Below are positions 1-11,200 of a stretch of 64,000 nucleotides of DNA, one piece after another. The stretch covers positions 248,001-312,000 of the forward strand of contig PKUK01000001.1 in assembly GCA_002869535.1 (NCBI GenBank), written 5' to 3'. This DNA comes from Arcobacter sp. (GTDB taxonomy: Bacteria; Campylobacterota; Campylobacteria; Campylobacterales; Arcobacteraceae). Position numbers and translations under genes: made by a program. Numbering within the stretch: position 1 is the first letter of the stretch; every line of letters begins with the position of its first letter. Below the pieces are notes generated by a model, which ran no database searches, was not told where the DNA came from, and saw only the letters and a list, made by a program, of their open reading frames with translations.

Positions 1-351
1 TACAACAGGAAGAGTGGCAACTAAAGTTTTACCTTCACCCGTTTTCATCTCGGCTATTCTTCCATCATGTAAAACCATACCACCCACAAGTTGAACATCA
101 TAGTGTCTCATGTTTAGAGTTCTTTTACTAACTTCTCTTGTTATTGCAAAAATATCATTTAAAATATCATTTAGTTTTACTGATTCGTTTTGAACATCAT
201 TTTTAAAAGCTTCAAATGCTGCTTTTAATTCATCATCACTCATTGCTTCATATTTTTCCTCAAGCAAAGTTATCTCATCAGCTCTTTTTTTATATCTTTT
301 TACTTCTTTATCATTTTTAGTACCAAAAATTTTTGAAAAAATATTTAACAT
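1..351 (-). CDS. secA: Preprotein translocase SecA, N-terminal part (runs off the window edge)
   Basis: Minus-strand translation [27 protein letters not shown]...[41 protein letters not shown]; SecA Walker [10 protein letters not shown]. Confidence 0.95.
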   Translation of the reverse strand, partial: MLNIFSKIFGTKNDKEVKRYKKRADEITLLEEKYEAMSDDELKAAFEAFKNDVQNESVKLNDILNDIFAITREVSKRTLNMRHYDVQLVGGMVLHDGRIAEMKTGEGKTLVATLPVV

Positions 352-408
352 GAAATATAGTCCTTTTCCGTTATAATCCGATGATTATATAAAAAAGAAG
401 GTTAAATT

Positions 409-936
409 ATGTTTTATAAATTGGTTTTTATTGGAATGTTTGTTTTATCTGCATTTTCTCAAGCTTCAATGTTGAATAATATTAAGTCATTTGATGCAAA
501 TTTTGAACAAAAAATCATAAACCCATCACAAAAAGAGATTTTATATAAAGGTCACTTAGTGTTAAAAGAGCCACATTACATTTTATGGCAGTATAAAGAA
601 CCAATTTTAAAAAATGTTTATATAATAAATAACTTTGCAATAATTGATGAACCTGAGTTAGAACAAGCAATATTGACTCAACTACAAAATGAAATAGATA
701 TATTAAGTCTAATAAAAAATGCTAAAAAAATATCAAAAAATGAATATCTTACAAATATATATGATGTAGAATATAATCTTTTTACAAAAGATAATAAAAT
801 TCAAAGAATTGAGTATAAAGATGCCTTGGAAAATAGGGTTATAATAACTTTTTTTGATACAAAACAAAATATAGAAGTGGATGAGGAAATATTTAAATTT
901 TTGCCACCAGATTATTACGACATAATAAGAAAGTAA
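409..936 (+). CDS. lolA: Outer-membrane lipoprotein carrier protein LolA family
   Basis: Signal peptide; FDANFEQKI...YKGHLVLKEPHYILWQYKEP LolA-like pattern. Confidence 0.85.
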   Translation: MFYKLVFIGMFVLSAFSQASMLNNIKSFDANFEQKIINPSQKEILYKGHLVLKEPHYILWQYKEPILKNVYIINNFAIIDEPELEQAILTQLQNEIDILSLIKNAKKISKNEYLTNIYDVEYNLFTKDNKIQRIEYKDALENRVIITFFDTKQNIEVDEEIFKFLPPDYYDIIRK

Positions 937-960
937 TTATTTTTTAGTTAGAATTCGACT

Positions 961-1286
961 CTTAAAGGTACAACAGACAATAGCTTGAAGTAATTCAAGA
1001 GGAAAGTCCGGGCTGCAGTGAAGTAGGGTTCCATCTAAAGGATGGCTAGGGAAACCTAAGGGATAGTGCAACAGAAAGTAAACCGCCATTTATGGTAAGG
1101 GTGAAACGGTAAGGTAAGAGCTTACCAGTGTTTTGAGTAATCTTAACAGCTATGTAAACCCAACCCGCAGCAAGAAGAGACGGTATTTACTTCACAGTTT
1201 TTCTCTTCGCAGGATTGTTTAAGTAATTTAACAACTAGATAAATTATTGTCAAATACAAAACGCGGCTTATAGTTGTGCCTTTAAG
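961..1286 (+). ncRNA. rnpB: RNase P RNA (bacterial type A)
   Basis: Conserved GAGGAAAGTCCGGGCT and ACAGAAAGTAAACCGCC segments; P1 helix pairs CTTAAAGGTACAAC (961-974) with GTTGTGCCTTTAAG (1273-1286). Confidence 0.93.
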
Positions 1287-1325
1287 TATAAAACCCTTAA
1301 CAAAGGGATTTATACTTACTTATAT
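1285..1325 (+). terminator. Terminator-like hairpin after rnpB
   Basis: AGTATAAAACCCTT-AACA-AAGGGATTTATACTT imperfect inverted repeat. Confidence 0.55.
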
Positions 1326-1360
1326 TTTAAGTTGTGTCTTTAACGTGACCAAAATTTATA

Positions 1361-1651
1361 TTATTTTTTCATCTCTTCACAGATATCTAATTTCATACCT
1401 TCATGGTAACTGCAGTTTTTACCACATTTATAAGTACCATTTTTTTCTAAGTCTTTTTCTTTTAAAACACCCAATGAAACTTCTCTACATATCTCCAATG
1501 TAGGAAATTTAGCTGGAGAAATAAGACTTCTTTTTGTGTTTGCTTTATCTGGGTAAATATATGAAGTCCACTCTGCTTTATCAGCATCACCGAAAATACA
1601 ACCTGTAAAGAGAGTAAGTGTAAGTGTTGCTAGGAAAATATTTTTAATCAT
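1361..1651 (-). CDS. Small putative lipoprotein
   Basis: ORF with lipobox-like signal MIKNIFLATLTLTLFTGCIFG. Confidence 0.7.
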   Translation of the reverse strand: MIKNIFLATLTLTLFTGCIFGDADKAEWTSYIYPDKANTKRSLISPAKFPTLEICREVSLGVLKEKDLEKNGTYKCGKNCSYHEGMKLDICEEMKK

Positions 1652-1688
1652 TAATTATCTTTCTTTTTTTCTTTGGATTTTATTATAA

Positions 1689-2462
1689 TCAATCTAAAAT
1701 CTTCTTTAGTGTAGATTTCATAACATCAAAATCTTTTAAAAACTCTTTTAAACGTAGATTTTCGAGGTACATATTTATAGCTTTTAGAAGTTGTTCTGAA
1801 ACTTTTCCCAATGAGGCTGCTTTATTTATGGTATCAGGTTTGTAGCCAATCTCTTTTGCTAGAGCTTTATATGTGATATTTAAATCCTTACATACATGTT
1901 TTATAATATTTGGATTTAATTGTTCATATAAGTGTTTATATGTAATATCAAATAAGTTACATACATCAATAATTACATCTTTTTTAGTAATTAAATTAGC
2001 TCTATGATCAAAATTCGCTGAACTTGGATTATACATATCAAACTTCTCTTCTTTTAAGGATATAAATAGTTCTTCTCCATCACAACCAATTATTTCATCA
2101 AAGGTTTTTGCTAAATCAACTTCATTTCTATTTTGAAACTCTTCAATAAACATCAAAGAGTTAACTTTATTAGCTTTAGTTTTTGAGTCTTTTAATTCTT
2201 CATATGTAATATCAAAAATTGGATGTTTAAAATCGGGATGGATTGAATTTTTTGGCATTGAACCATCATTGAATAATACATGTAAATTTGTAGACGAATC
2301 TCTGTTATTTGAAAAGACACTATATAAATCTGCTGTGGTCATCATATAGTTTGAAAGAAACTCATCAACAACCTCTTCAATCTCATGAATTGATTTGTAT
2401 TCACACTCTAAATCTCTAACATAGTATTGGACTTTTTGAAAAAGTTTTCCTACTTGAATCAT
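1689..2462 (-). CDS. Hypothetical protein with C-terminal HTH-like region
   Basis: ORF; ITYKALAKEIGYKPDTINKAASLGKVSEQLLKAI resembles an HTH. Confidence 0.6.
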   Translation of the reverse strand: MIQVGKLFQKVQYYVRDLECEYKSIHEIEEVVDEFLSNYMMTTADLYSVFSNNRDSSTNLHVLFNDGSMPKNSIHPDFKHPIFDITYEELKDSKTKANKVNSLMFIEEFQNRNEVDLAKTFDEIIGCDGEELFISLKEEKFDMYNPSSANFDHRANLITKKDVIIDVCNLFDITYKHLYEQLNPNIIKHVCKDLNITYKALAKEIGYKPDTINKAASLGKVSEQLLKAINMYLENLRLKEFLKDFDVMKSTLKKILD

Positions 2463-2659
2463 ATTTGGGCCTTTTTTGAAACATTATCTAAAAGTTGTAT
2501 TATATACAATATAAACTTTAATTTTTATATATTAAATAATGACAAATTATGAAAATATATAAATTTAATCTTATGTTAAGAAAGCTAAAATGCTATTGTT
2601 TTACTATTATTCCACAATATTTATTGTATGATAAATTAAAAATATCAAGAGAATAAATT

Positions 2660-2887
2660 ATGAAAAAATTGTTAAGTATATGTATCCTTTTAGTTTTTAT
2701 GGTACCTCTTTTTGCTGTTGATTTTTCTGAAATGTCAACTCAAGAATTGATAGAAATTATTGGTTTTGTTAAAAAAGAAAACAGAGCTAAATTTGAAAAA
2801 GAGCTAAAATCTAGAGTCTCTACCATGAGTCAAAAAGAGAGAAATCAATACCATAAAAATATGCAAAAATCAAAAGAAAAAAGATAA
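2660..2887 (+). CDS. Small secreted protein, DUF1104-like
   Basis: Signal peptide; FSEMSTQELIEIIGFVKKENRAKFEKELKSRVSTMSQKER pattern, directly upstream of a two-component system. Confidence 0.6.
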   Translation: MKKLLSICILLVFMVPLFAVDFSEMSTQELIEIIGFVKKENRAKFEKELKSRVSTMSQKERNQYHKNMQKSKEKR

Positions 2888-2889
2888 AT

Positions 2890-3561
2890 ATGAAGAGAAA
2901 AATTTTACTTTTAGAAGATGATATTACATTAAATGAAACAGTAGTTGAATATTTACAAGAGAGTGATTTTGAAGTTGTATCTTTATATGATGGAGAAGAT
3001 GCATATGCAAAAATCTATGAAGAAAAATTTGATTTATTGTTATTGGATGTAAATGTTCCTTCTCTAAATGGTTTTGAACTTTTAGAAAATCTAAGAATTG
3101 ATAATATAAATACTCCTGTGATATTTATCACTTCTCTAAACTCTATGGACTCTTTTGAAAAAGGTTTTAATTTAGGTTGTGATGATTATATAAGAAAACC
3201 TTTTGAACTAAAAGAGTTGCTTATTAGAATAGAATCTATACTAAAAAGAGGGTATTTTCATAGTGTTGATACAAAAGTAAATATAGTAGATGATATTTAT
3301 TTTGATGCAAGTACTAATTTACTTTTTAAAAATGATGAACAAATAAAAATAAACAACAAAGAGACAAAACTATTAAAACTCTTTTTACAAAACCAAGACC
3401 AAATCTTATCCCATGAGCAAATTTATGAGTATGTTTGGGATTATGATGAAGAGAGTAGTGATTTTTCACTAAGAACTTATATAAAGAATATGAGAAAAAT
3501 ATTTGGGAAAGAGAGAATCATAAGTGTTAAAAAGCTTGGATATAGATTTACCACAGAGTGA
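2890..3561 (+). CDS. OmpR-family response regulator
   Basis: Receiver domain (LLLEDD, LLLLDVNVP, K at IRKPFE) plus C-terminal winged helix. Confidence 0.92.
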   Translation: MKRKILLLEDDITLNETVVEYLQESDFEVVSLYDGEDAYAKIYEEKFDLLLLDVNVPSLNGFELLENLRIDNINTPVIFITSLNSMDSFEKGFNLGCDDYIRKPFELKELLIRIESILKRGYFHSVDTKVNIVDDIYFDASTNLLFKNDEQIKINNKETKLLKLFLQNQDQILSHEQIYEYVWDYDEESSDFSLRTYIKNMRKIFGKERIISVKKLGYRFTTE

Positions 3562-4708
3562 AAAAAAGACTCTTTGGGGCTTTTTAACGCTATATAGTGT
3601 ACTTTGTATTGTAATTTTATTATTTATTTCATTTTTATATTATAACTTCAAAAAAGATTTAATGCTTCAAAATAAAAGATTAATACTACAAGAGTATTCA
3701 AATGATTTAATAATAAGATTAAAAGATTTGCATATTAACTTTGATAAATATAAATATTATCCACGGGATGAAAGATTTAATTCGGCAATTTATGATAGCA
3801 ATAGAAATCTTATATTTTCAACACTAGCACCTGCTAAAGTAAAACTTGATGAGATAACTTATACTACAAATAGCTACATACACTATATAAAAGAGCCTGA
3901 ATCATACTATTTGGGTGCAAAATATGTACTTCTTGAGATACCAGAAGATAAAGCTTGGATAAATGAAGTTGTAAATAAAATTACTATCTTTTTAGTTTTT
4001 GGTTTTTCTTTTATGTTTATTTTGGGATATTTTTTATTGAAACTGTTTTTAAAGCCAATGCGTGATTCTCTTCATCTATTAGATAGATTTATAAAAGATA
4101 CAACCCATGAACTAAATACGCCAATTAGCGCAATTATTACAAATATTGAGATGATTGATATAGAGAAATTAGAAGATGAAAAATTGCAAAAAAAGTTAAA
4201 ACGAATTGATACAGGAGCTAAAACAGTATCAAATATTTATCAAGATTTGACATATTTGGCACTAAATAATAAAATCATTTCACAAAATGAAGATTTAGAT
4301 TTATCAAAAATTGTTTTAAATAGAATTGAGTACTTTAAAACTTTAGCCGATGTAAAAAAGATAACTTTTATAAAAAGTATAAATTCTGGCGTAAGAATTT
4401 TTAGTGATGAAAAAAAGATAAGCAAAGTAATAGATAATCTTTTATCAAATGCAATAAAATATAATAAAATAGCTGGAACCATTGAAATCACCCTTGAAAA
4501 TAAAAAATTAATCATAAAAGATAGTGGAAAAGGTATACCTAAAGATAAAATACCATCTATGTTTGAAAGATATGCACGATTTGATAAGAGTGTTGGTGGT
4601 TTTGGAATAGGGCTAAATATAGTTTATATTATAAGTAAAGAGTACAATATAGACATAAAAATAAAATCAGAAATAGGAGTTGGAACTCAAATGGAGCTTA
4701 CATGGTAA
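3524..4708 (+). CDS. Sensor histidine kinase
   Basis: Two TM segments, DTTHELNTPISAI H-box, HATPase motifs DNLLSNAIKYN and GFGIGLNIV; start codon uncertain (overlaps the RR). Confidence 0.9.
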   Translation: MLKSLDIDLPQSEKKTLWGFLTLYSVLCIVILLFISFLYYNFKKDLMLQNKRLILQEYSNDLIIRLKDLHINFDKYKYYPRDERFNSAIYDSNRNLIFSTLAPAKVKLDEITYTTNSYIHYIKEPESYYLGAKYVLLEIPEDKAWINEVVNKITIFLVFGFSFMFILGYFLLKLFLKPMRDSLHLLDRFIKDTTHELNTPISAIITNIEMIDIEKLEDEKLQKKLKRIDTGAKTVSNIYQDLTYLALNNKIISQNEDLDLSKIVLNRIEYFKTLADVKKITFIKSINSGVRIFSDEKKISKVIDNLLSNAIKYNKIAGTIEITLENKKLIIKDSGKGIPKDKIPSMFERYARFDKSVGGFGIGLNIVYIISKEYNIDIKIKSEIGVGTQMELTW

Positions 4709-5034
4709 AAAAACTACTTTTTTTTGTTTTAATTTTTGTTTCATTTTCTTGGGCAAGTGTTTATAAAAGCAATTGTGTTTCTTGTCATAATAGACTACCC
4801 GTTTCCATTGACAAATACTTTTATAGATACTTATTAAAATATAGCTCGCAAAAAGCTGTAAATGAAGCTATGACAAACTATCTTAAAAATCCTAACAAAG
4901 ATACAACAATCATGCCAGATGCTTTTATAAGCAGATTTGGAGTAAAAAAAGCAACTACATTAAGTGACAAAGATTTACAAAAAGCTTTAGATGAATATTG
5001 GGAAATATATAAAGTATTTGGTAAATTAAAATAA
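4702..5034 (+). CDS. Small c-type cytochrome-like protein
   Basis: Signal peptide and CVSCH heme-binding motif. Confidence 0.75.
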   Translation: MVKKLLFFVLIFVSFSWASVYKSNCVSCHNRLPVSIDKYFYRYLLKYSSQKAVNEAMTNYLKNPNKDTTIMPDAFISRFGVKKATTLSDKDLQKALDEYWEIYKVFGKLK

Positions 5035-5106
5035 TCTTCTAAAATTCACAATCCTTCCACTTTTATTTTTTATACTTCTTTTATCAAAACATTAAAATGA
5101 GTTAAA

Positions 5107-5412
5107 ATGCAAACTTTAACAAAAATCTTAGTAGTAAGTTCAATCTTAGGTTTAACAACACTTATGGCAAGTGAAGGAGAAACTCTTTATAAAGCTTGTG
5201 CTTCATGTCATGGACAAAATGGGGAAAAAGCAGCTCTTGGGAAATCACAGATAATTAAAGGCTGGGATAAAGAGAAGATAGTAACATCTTTAAAAGGTTA
5301 TAAAGATGGATCATATGGTGGTGCTATGAAAGGTGTTATGAAAGGTCAAGTTTCAAGATTAGATGATCAAAAAATAGATGCTTTGGCAACTTATATAGCA
5401 ACATTTAAATAG
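5107..5412 (+). CDS. Class I cytochrome c
   Basis: Signal peptide, CASCHGQNGEKAALGKS, Met-ligand region GGAMKGVMKGQ. Confidence 0.9.
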   Translation: MQTLTKILVVSSILGLTTLMASEGETLYKACASCHGQNGEKAALGKSQIIKGWDKEKIVTSLKGYKDGSYGGAMKGVMKGQVSRLDDQKIDALATYIATFK

Positions 5413-5452
5413 TAGTAGCTTAAAAAAGCTATTACTTAATAAGGAGGCAGTT

Positions 5453-6016
5453 ATGAAAAAGCCAATTAAACTATTATTTTTAGGATTAATAATATTATCA
5501 ACCTCTCTTTTAGCTCAAGGTGATAGATTTTCTGAACTTGTAAAAGTAGACTATTCAAAACCAATTTATGAAACAGTAGAAGAGATTATTCCACATAGAC
5601 ATACAAACAATTGTTATGAAGAGTATACTGTTAGAACACCCAAAAACAGAACATCTTCATATAGAAATGAAAATATAGTTGGAGTAGATACTATTATTGG
5701 TGCAACAACTGGTGTGATTATTGGAAATCAAATAGGACGAGGCAATGGGAAAGTAGCTGCTAAAGTTATAGGTGGACTTTTAGGTGCAACAGTTGCAAAT
5801 AGCATGAGAAATTATGAAAGAGTTCAAGATAATACAAATGAATATTATTATGAAACAAAAAGAAAGAATGTATGTGACAATTATAATAAAAAAGTAGTAA
5901 GAAAAAATATTTTAAAAGGATATGATAACTATTTTACTTACAACGGAAAAGAGTATAGGAAGTTTACAAATTATAAAGAGAACTACGTAAGAGTCGAAAC
6001 AAAAATAAATTTCTAA
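5453..6016 (+). CDS. Glycine-zipper 2TM domain protein
   Basis: VDTIIGATTGVIIGNQIGRGNGKVAAKVIGGLLGATVANS. Confidence 0.8.
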   Translation: MKKPIKLLFLGLIILSTSLLAQGDRFSELVKVDYSKPIYETVEEIIPHRHTNNCYEEYTVRTPKNRTSSYRNENIVGVDTIIGATTGVIIGNQIGRGNGKVAAKVIGGLLGATVANSMRNYERVQDNTNEYYYETKRKNVCDNYNKKVVRKNILKGYDNYFTYNGKEYRKFTNYKENYVRVETKINF

Positions 6017-6053
6017 AAAAAAAGGTAGGCTAATTTAGCCTACCTTTTTTTTA
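6015..6053. terminator. Bidirectional intrinsic terminator
   Basis: AAAAAAAAAGGTAGGCTAATTTAGCCTACCTTTTTTTT between convergent genes. Confidence 0.9.
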
Positions 6054-6076
6054 GTTAAAAGTAATAATTTATAAAA

Positions 6077-6355
6077 TTATTTTGCAGCAACAGCTTCTTT
6101 TAAAGCTTTACCAACTTTAAATTTAGCTACAGTAGTAGCTGGAACGTTAACAGTTTTATCTGTACCTGGAACTTTTGCAGTTCTTGCAGCTCTAGCTGCT
6201 GTAGAAAATGTACCAAACCCGATGAAACTAACAGTTTCTTTTTTTACTAAAGTCTCAGTAATAGTTTCTAATACAGAATCAACTGCACATTTTGCGTCTT
6301 TTTTAGATAATCCTGCTTTTGCAGCTACTGCGTCGATAAATTCAGCTTTGTTCAT
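6077..6355 (-). CDS. hup: DNA-binding protein HU
   Basis: MNKAEFIDAVAAKAGLSKKDAK...GFGTFSTAARAARTAKVPGTDKTVNVPATTVAKFKVGKALKEAV. Confidence 0.95.
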   Translation of the reverse strand: MNKAEFIDAVAAKAGLSKKDAKCAVDSVLETITETLVKKETVSFIGFGTFSTAARAARTAKVPGTDKTVNVPATTVAKFKVGKALKEAVAAK

Positions 6356-6476
6356 TGAAGAACTCCTTGTTTAAGATTTAAAGTTACCAAAACTTTATAC
6401 TATTTAAACTTTAAAATAGCTAAAAGTATTAGCTTTTTTCCCACAAATAGAGGTTTATTTGCAAAAAAATGATTTT

Positions 6477-7058
6477 TTAGTCTCTAAAACTTGATTTTAT
6501 GCTTAATAATCTACAGCTATTCTCAATAATTGCTACTTTTTTTACAAGCTCATTTATGTCTCTATCGTATACATATACTCCAATTCCTTTTATTACCATG
6601 ACATGAGTATTAGTCTCTTTTAGATATTTTGTAATCTCTAGTGCATTTCTATCATACCAAGTAGAAAAATTTCCTGGGTCAATTACTTTTATCTTACCAA
6701 AGGTTGTTTTACCAAAATAATCATCAAAAACAATTTCATCATGGTCAAAGGTATATGCTGTTGTATATATAGGAACTCCAAAGGCAATATATTTGGCTTC
6801 ATGGATATTATTATATATGGTTGCATGGATATGTGCTTCTATACTTGCTATTTTCCATCTATAATCTCTATTTGTCATACTCAATTCACAAAAAGACTTT
6901 TCACTCATTTCATCAAAAATTGCATCTGAGGTATTGATCATAAAACTATTATGGTCAAGTTTTGAAGATATTGCTCCATGGTAGATACCAAAAAAGTTTT
7001 TTCTAAATAGTGTCAAAGATAGCTTACCTAGTTGCTCTATGTGATTTTGATCAATCAT
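6477..7058 (-). CDS. Class II aldolase/adducin family protein
   Basis: FGIYHGAISSKL, IEAHIHATIY, THVMVIKGIGVYVYDRD family pattern. Confidence 0.75.
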   Translation of the reverse strand: MIDQNHIEQLGKLSLTLFRKNFFGIYHGAISSKLDHNSFMINTSDAIFDEMSEKSFCELSMTNRDYRWKIASIEAHIHATIYNNIHEAKYIAFGVPIYTTAYTFDHDEIVFDDYFGKTTFGKIKVIDPGNFSTWYDRNALEITKYLKETNTHVMVIKGIGVYVYDRDINELVKKVAIIENSCRLLSIKSSFRD

Positions 7059-7118
7059 TTTAAATACCTTAAATATTGTTTTGGATATTATATATAAAAA
7101 ATTATAAGGACCCTTTTA

Positions 7119-8021
7119 ATGAATATCCCACATATACCTGTATTATACAAAGAGACACTAGAAGTCTTCGAAAATATCAACAATGGGTATATACTAGATT
7201 GTACTTTAGGTTATGCAGGTCACTCAGAAGGGCTATTAAAACAAAATTCAAATGTAAAGTTAATATGTAATGACCAAGATAGTGAAGCTTTAGAGTTTTC
7301 TAAAAAGAGATTAGAACCTTTTTTAAATAGGGTTACTTTCAATAAAGGAAACTTTGAAACAGTTTTAAAGAGTTTCAAAGAGTTTGATATTCAAGGGATA
7401 TTAGCAGATATTGGAGTCTCTTCTTTGCAACTAGACAAACAAGAGAGAGGTTTTGGTTTTGATAGTGATTCTTTAGATATGAGAATGAATCAAGAACAAA
7501 CATTGGATGCAGCATTTGTAGTAAATAACTATTCTCAAAGTGAATTAGAGCGAGTCTTTAAGGAGTGTGGAGAGGTAAAAGAGTATAAAAAAGTTGCTTC
7601 ATTAGTAGTGAATAATAGACCATTTTCTAGTGCAAAAGAGTTATCTACTTTTATATCTAAAAATATGCATAAAGGAAAACTTCATCCTGCTACGCTACCT
7701 TTTCAAGGTATTAGAATAGAAGTTAATGATGAGTTAGGTGTATTAGAAAGACTTTTTGATTCAATTGAACAAAACAGACCTACAAATTGTTTGGTAGCAA
7801 TTATCTCTTTTCACTCCCTAGAAGATAGAATTGTGAAAAACTATTTTAAAAAATGGAGTAAAAACTGTATTTGTCCAAGTGATGTTATGAGATGTACTTG
7901 TGGTAATGACAATGCTTTAGGGAAAATTATTACGAAAAAGCCTATAATTCCAACAAATGAAGAGATAAAAACTAATCCACGAAGTAGAAGTTCAAAATTG
8001 AGGGTTTTTAAATTTGATTAG
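7119..8021 (+). CDS. rsmH: 16S rRNA (cytosine(1402)-N(4))-methyltransferase RsmH
   Basis: HIPVLYKETLE, DCTLGYAGHSEGLL, GFDSDSLDMRMNQEQ, FHSLEDRIVK. Confidence 0.96.
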   Translation: MNIPHIPVLYKETLEVFENINNGYILDCTLGYAGHSEGLLKQNSNVKLICNDQDSEALEFSKKRLEPFLNRVTFNKGNFETVLKSFKEFDIQGILADIGVSSLQLDKQERGFGFDSDSLDMRMNQEQTLDAAFVVNNYSQSELERVFKECGEVKEYKKVASLVVNNRPFSSAKELSTFISKNMHKGKLHPATLPFQGIRIEVNDELGVLERLFDSIEQNRPTNCLVAIISFHSLEDRIVKNYFKKWSKNCICPSDVMRCTCGNDNALGKIITKKPIIPTNEEIKTNPRSRSSKLRVFKFD

Positions 8022-8265
8022 ATTAAATGCAAAAAATTCAATTGTAATTGTTTTATCAACACTTACTATATCATTAGTACTGTTTTTCCCAAAAATATAT
8101 TTAGCTAATAATATCTATTATATTAGTAAAGATATCAATAAATTGTATGCCAACTATATCTCACTAAAAGAAGAGAATAGGTTCTTACAGCAACAACTTG
8201 AAGATATGAAGTTTAAAAACCAAATTATAGATTCTCTTTTGATAAATAGCTTGGAAAATAAATGA
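8014..8265 (+). CDS. Small single-TM coiled-coil protein, position of an FtsL-like gene
   Basis: Short TM protein immediately after rsmH, overlapping it by 8 nt. Confidence 0.5.
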   Translation: MIRLNAKNSIVIVLSTLTISLVLFFPKIYLANNIYYISKDINKLYANYISLKEENRFLQQQLEDMKFKNQIIDSLLINSLENK

Positions 8266-11200
8266 TTAAGTATATAATAGAGTTTGGACTTAGAAAACCA
8301 ATTTTAAATCATCTTCTTTTACTTTTTTTATTAATTCTAGCAGTATTTGCATATAACAAAATTCCAAAAGAGATATTTCCTCCTGCTGTTTTGGATTCTG
8401 TTGTAATAAATGGCTCTTATGTTGGAGCTAGTTCGGATTTACTTGATAAAATGGCAGTTGAAGATTTAGAAGATGAATTAACATCTTTAGATGAAGCTTC
8501 TGATATTACTTCTGTAATAAAAAATGGATATTTTACTATAAATATAAAGCTAAAAAGAGGTTTTAAAGCAGAAGATATTATTGATGATGTAAAAGATATA
8601 ATTACAAAAACAAAAACAAATTTTCCCTCAGATATGGATGAACCAACAGTAAAAGAGCTTGTTCATGCAATACCACTTATTACAGTTGTAGTTTATGGGG
8701 AAGATAAACCAAAAACTCAACTACTTGACGTGGCAAATGAATTAAAAGCATCACTTTCTAAAATGGGAGACTTAAGCAATATCTCTATTTGGGGAGATAG
8801 TGACAAAGAGTTACTTATAAAATTTGATGAAAGAAAAATCTTAGCCTATGGACTTAATTTACAAGAAGTAATTACCACTGTAGAAGGCTTAAGTTCGATT
8901 TTTCCTGCAGGTATTATAAAAGATAGTACAAGGCACTATTATCTAAGTACTTTTAATGGTGAAAAAGAGATTAAAAATATCCAAAATACAATTTTAAAGC
9001 TCTCAAACCAGAAAATTTATCTAAAAGATATTGCAAATATTACTTATAAATTAGCTGATGTAAATAGTATCTCACATTTTAATGGAAATAAAGATGTTTC
9101 TGTTGGAGTAAATAAAAGTGAAACGGGCGATGCTATTGAATTAGTTAAAAATATAAAAACCATGCTAAAAGAGTATGAAAAAAAATATCCTGATTTAAAT
9201 TTTGCAACCCATACAGACACTTCTGTTTGGATAAAGAATAGATTAAATACTGTTGTATCAAATATACTTTTTGGACTTTGTTTACTTTTTATAGCACTAT
9301 TTTTCTTTATTAATGTAAGAATTGCTGCTGTAATTGCAATAGGAATTCCTACTTCCTTTATGATAGGACTTATTAGTGCGCAGGCTATGGGATATAGTTT
9401 AAATATGCTTTCCTTACTAGGTGCACTGATTGCTTTAGGAATGCTTGTTGATGAAGCTATTGTTGTAGGTGAAAATATATATAGACATATGGAGATGGGT
9501 AAAGATAGATTAACTGCAGCTATTGATGGGGCAGTTGAAGTCTATCCAGCTGTTTTAACAGCAACTGCTACAACAATATTTGCTTTTTTACCTATTTTAC
9601 TTATGACAGGAGAAGTAGGGAAGTTTATGAAAGTGCTTCCTATTATGATTACTATTTTACTTATTTCATCTTTGGTTGAAGCTTTTTTCTTTTTACCCTT
9701 ACATTCAAAACAGCTTTTTAATGTTCATGATAAAAAAAAGAAAGCAGATAAAATTTGGGATTGGAATAAAAAGTTTTATAAAAAGATTTTATCTTTTCTA
9801 TTAGAAAAGAGATACATCTCATTATTTGCAATGGTTATTTCAATCATTATGTTAACAGTTTTTATTGCCATGGGCTCAAGATTTCAATTCTTGCCTGAGT
9901 TTGATACTACACAGGTATATATAAATGGTTCTGTTGGTGTTGGTAAAAAAATAGAACAAACCGAAGAGTTAGTTTCAAAAATAGAACAAAAGATTTTAAA
10001 AGAGTATGACTTTGAAAAAGATGTTGACTCTATATCTTCTGTTATTGGATTAAAACTAGATGGTAAAAATCAGCCTCAAAATGAGGAGTTCTATTTTCAA
10101 ATCTTTGTTAATCTTCATGAAAAAGCACCACAAAATCTCTTTGATAAATATATAAACCCATATTTATCACCAAAATATGATGATACAAATATGATAAGAA
10201 CAAAACCTGCCCAAAAAGTTGAGAATGAACTTAGAGAACTTATAAAACCATTTATAAGTTCTGGTGAGTTTGAAGAGTTAAAAGTTTTTGTTCCAAAAGC
10301 TGGGATTGTTAAAAACGATTTAGAGTTATCAATTAGTGGAAGTAACGTTAGTGTAAAAGATGCTGTTGATAATATAAAAGTAGCACTTAAAGATATAAAA
10401 GGGGTATCTAATGTAGCTGATGATTATATTATGGGGAATATTGAACTTAAATTTAAAGTAAATTCTTATGGAGAAAATTTAGGATTTACAGAAAACTACA
10501 TACTCTCTTCTATTAGACCTTTTTATTTTAAAGGGTCATATTCAAAGATGTTTGATAATACTGGAATTGTTGATATAGTTTTCCAAAGTAAAAATAAAGA
10601 TTTATTAAGTAGTTTGGATAACTTTGAACTAATAGTTCCAAATACAAATGAAAAGGTTTTACTAAAAGAAGTAGTTGATATTGTAAGAAAAAATGCTTAT
10701 TCTCAGATATTTAAAGAAAATGGTGAAAGAATAGTATCTATCACAGGTTCAATTGGTGGAGGAGCTACATCAGCTGAAGTTTTTGAGATGTTAAATCCTA
10801 CTATTGAAAAATATAGACAAAAAGTTACAATTGATATAAAAGGTGAGCAACAAGAGAATGAAAAAGTTCAAAAAGAGATGGGAGAAGCAGCATTAATAGC
10901 TGTTGTTCTAATCTTTATTGCTTTAGTGTGGATGTTTGATTCTTTGGTAAAATCTTTAATTATTTTATCAACAATACCTTTATCAGTTTTAGGTGTTTTT
11001 GTAGGTCACTTTGTTTTAGGACTTAATATTACAATGCCAAGTTTAATAGGAATAGTTGGTCTTGCAGGGGTTATTGTAAATGATGGAATTATTATGATGG
11101 ACTTTATTAAAAAAGCAAAATCTTTAGATGAACTTGTAAGTTTTGCACTTTTGAGACTAAGACCTATATTACTAACTTCAGTTACGACTATTCTAGGTTT

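Noticed and set aside
1276-1503. 75-aa ORF in the track
   Set aside because: Begins in the 3' end of RNase P RNA and runs antisense to the 1361-1651 gene; no family signal
7076-7270. 64-aa ORF overlapping the rsmH start
   Set aside because: Out-of-frame with strongly supported rsmH
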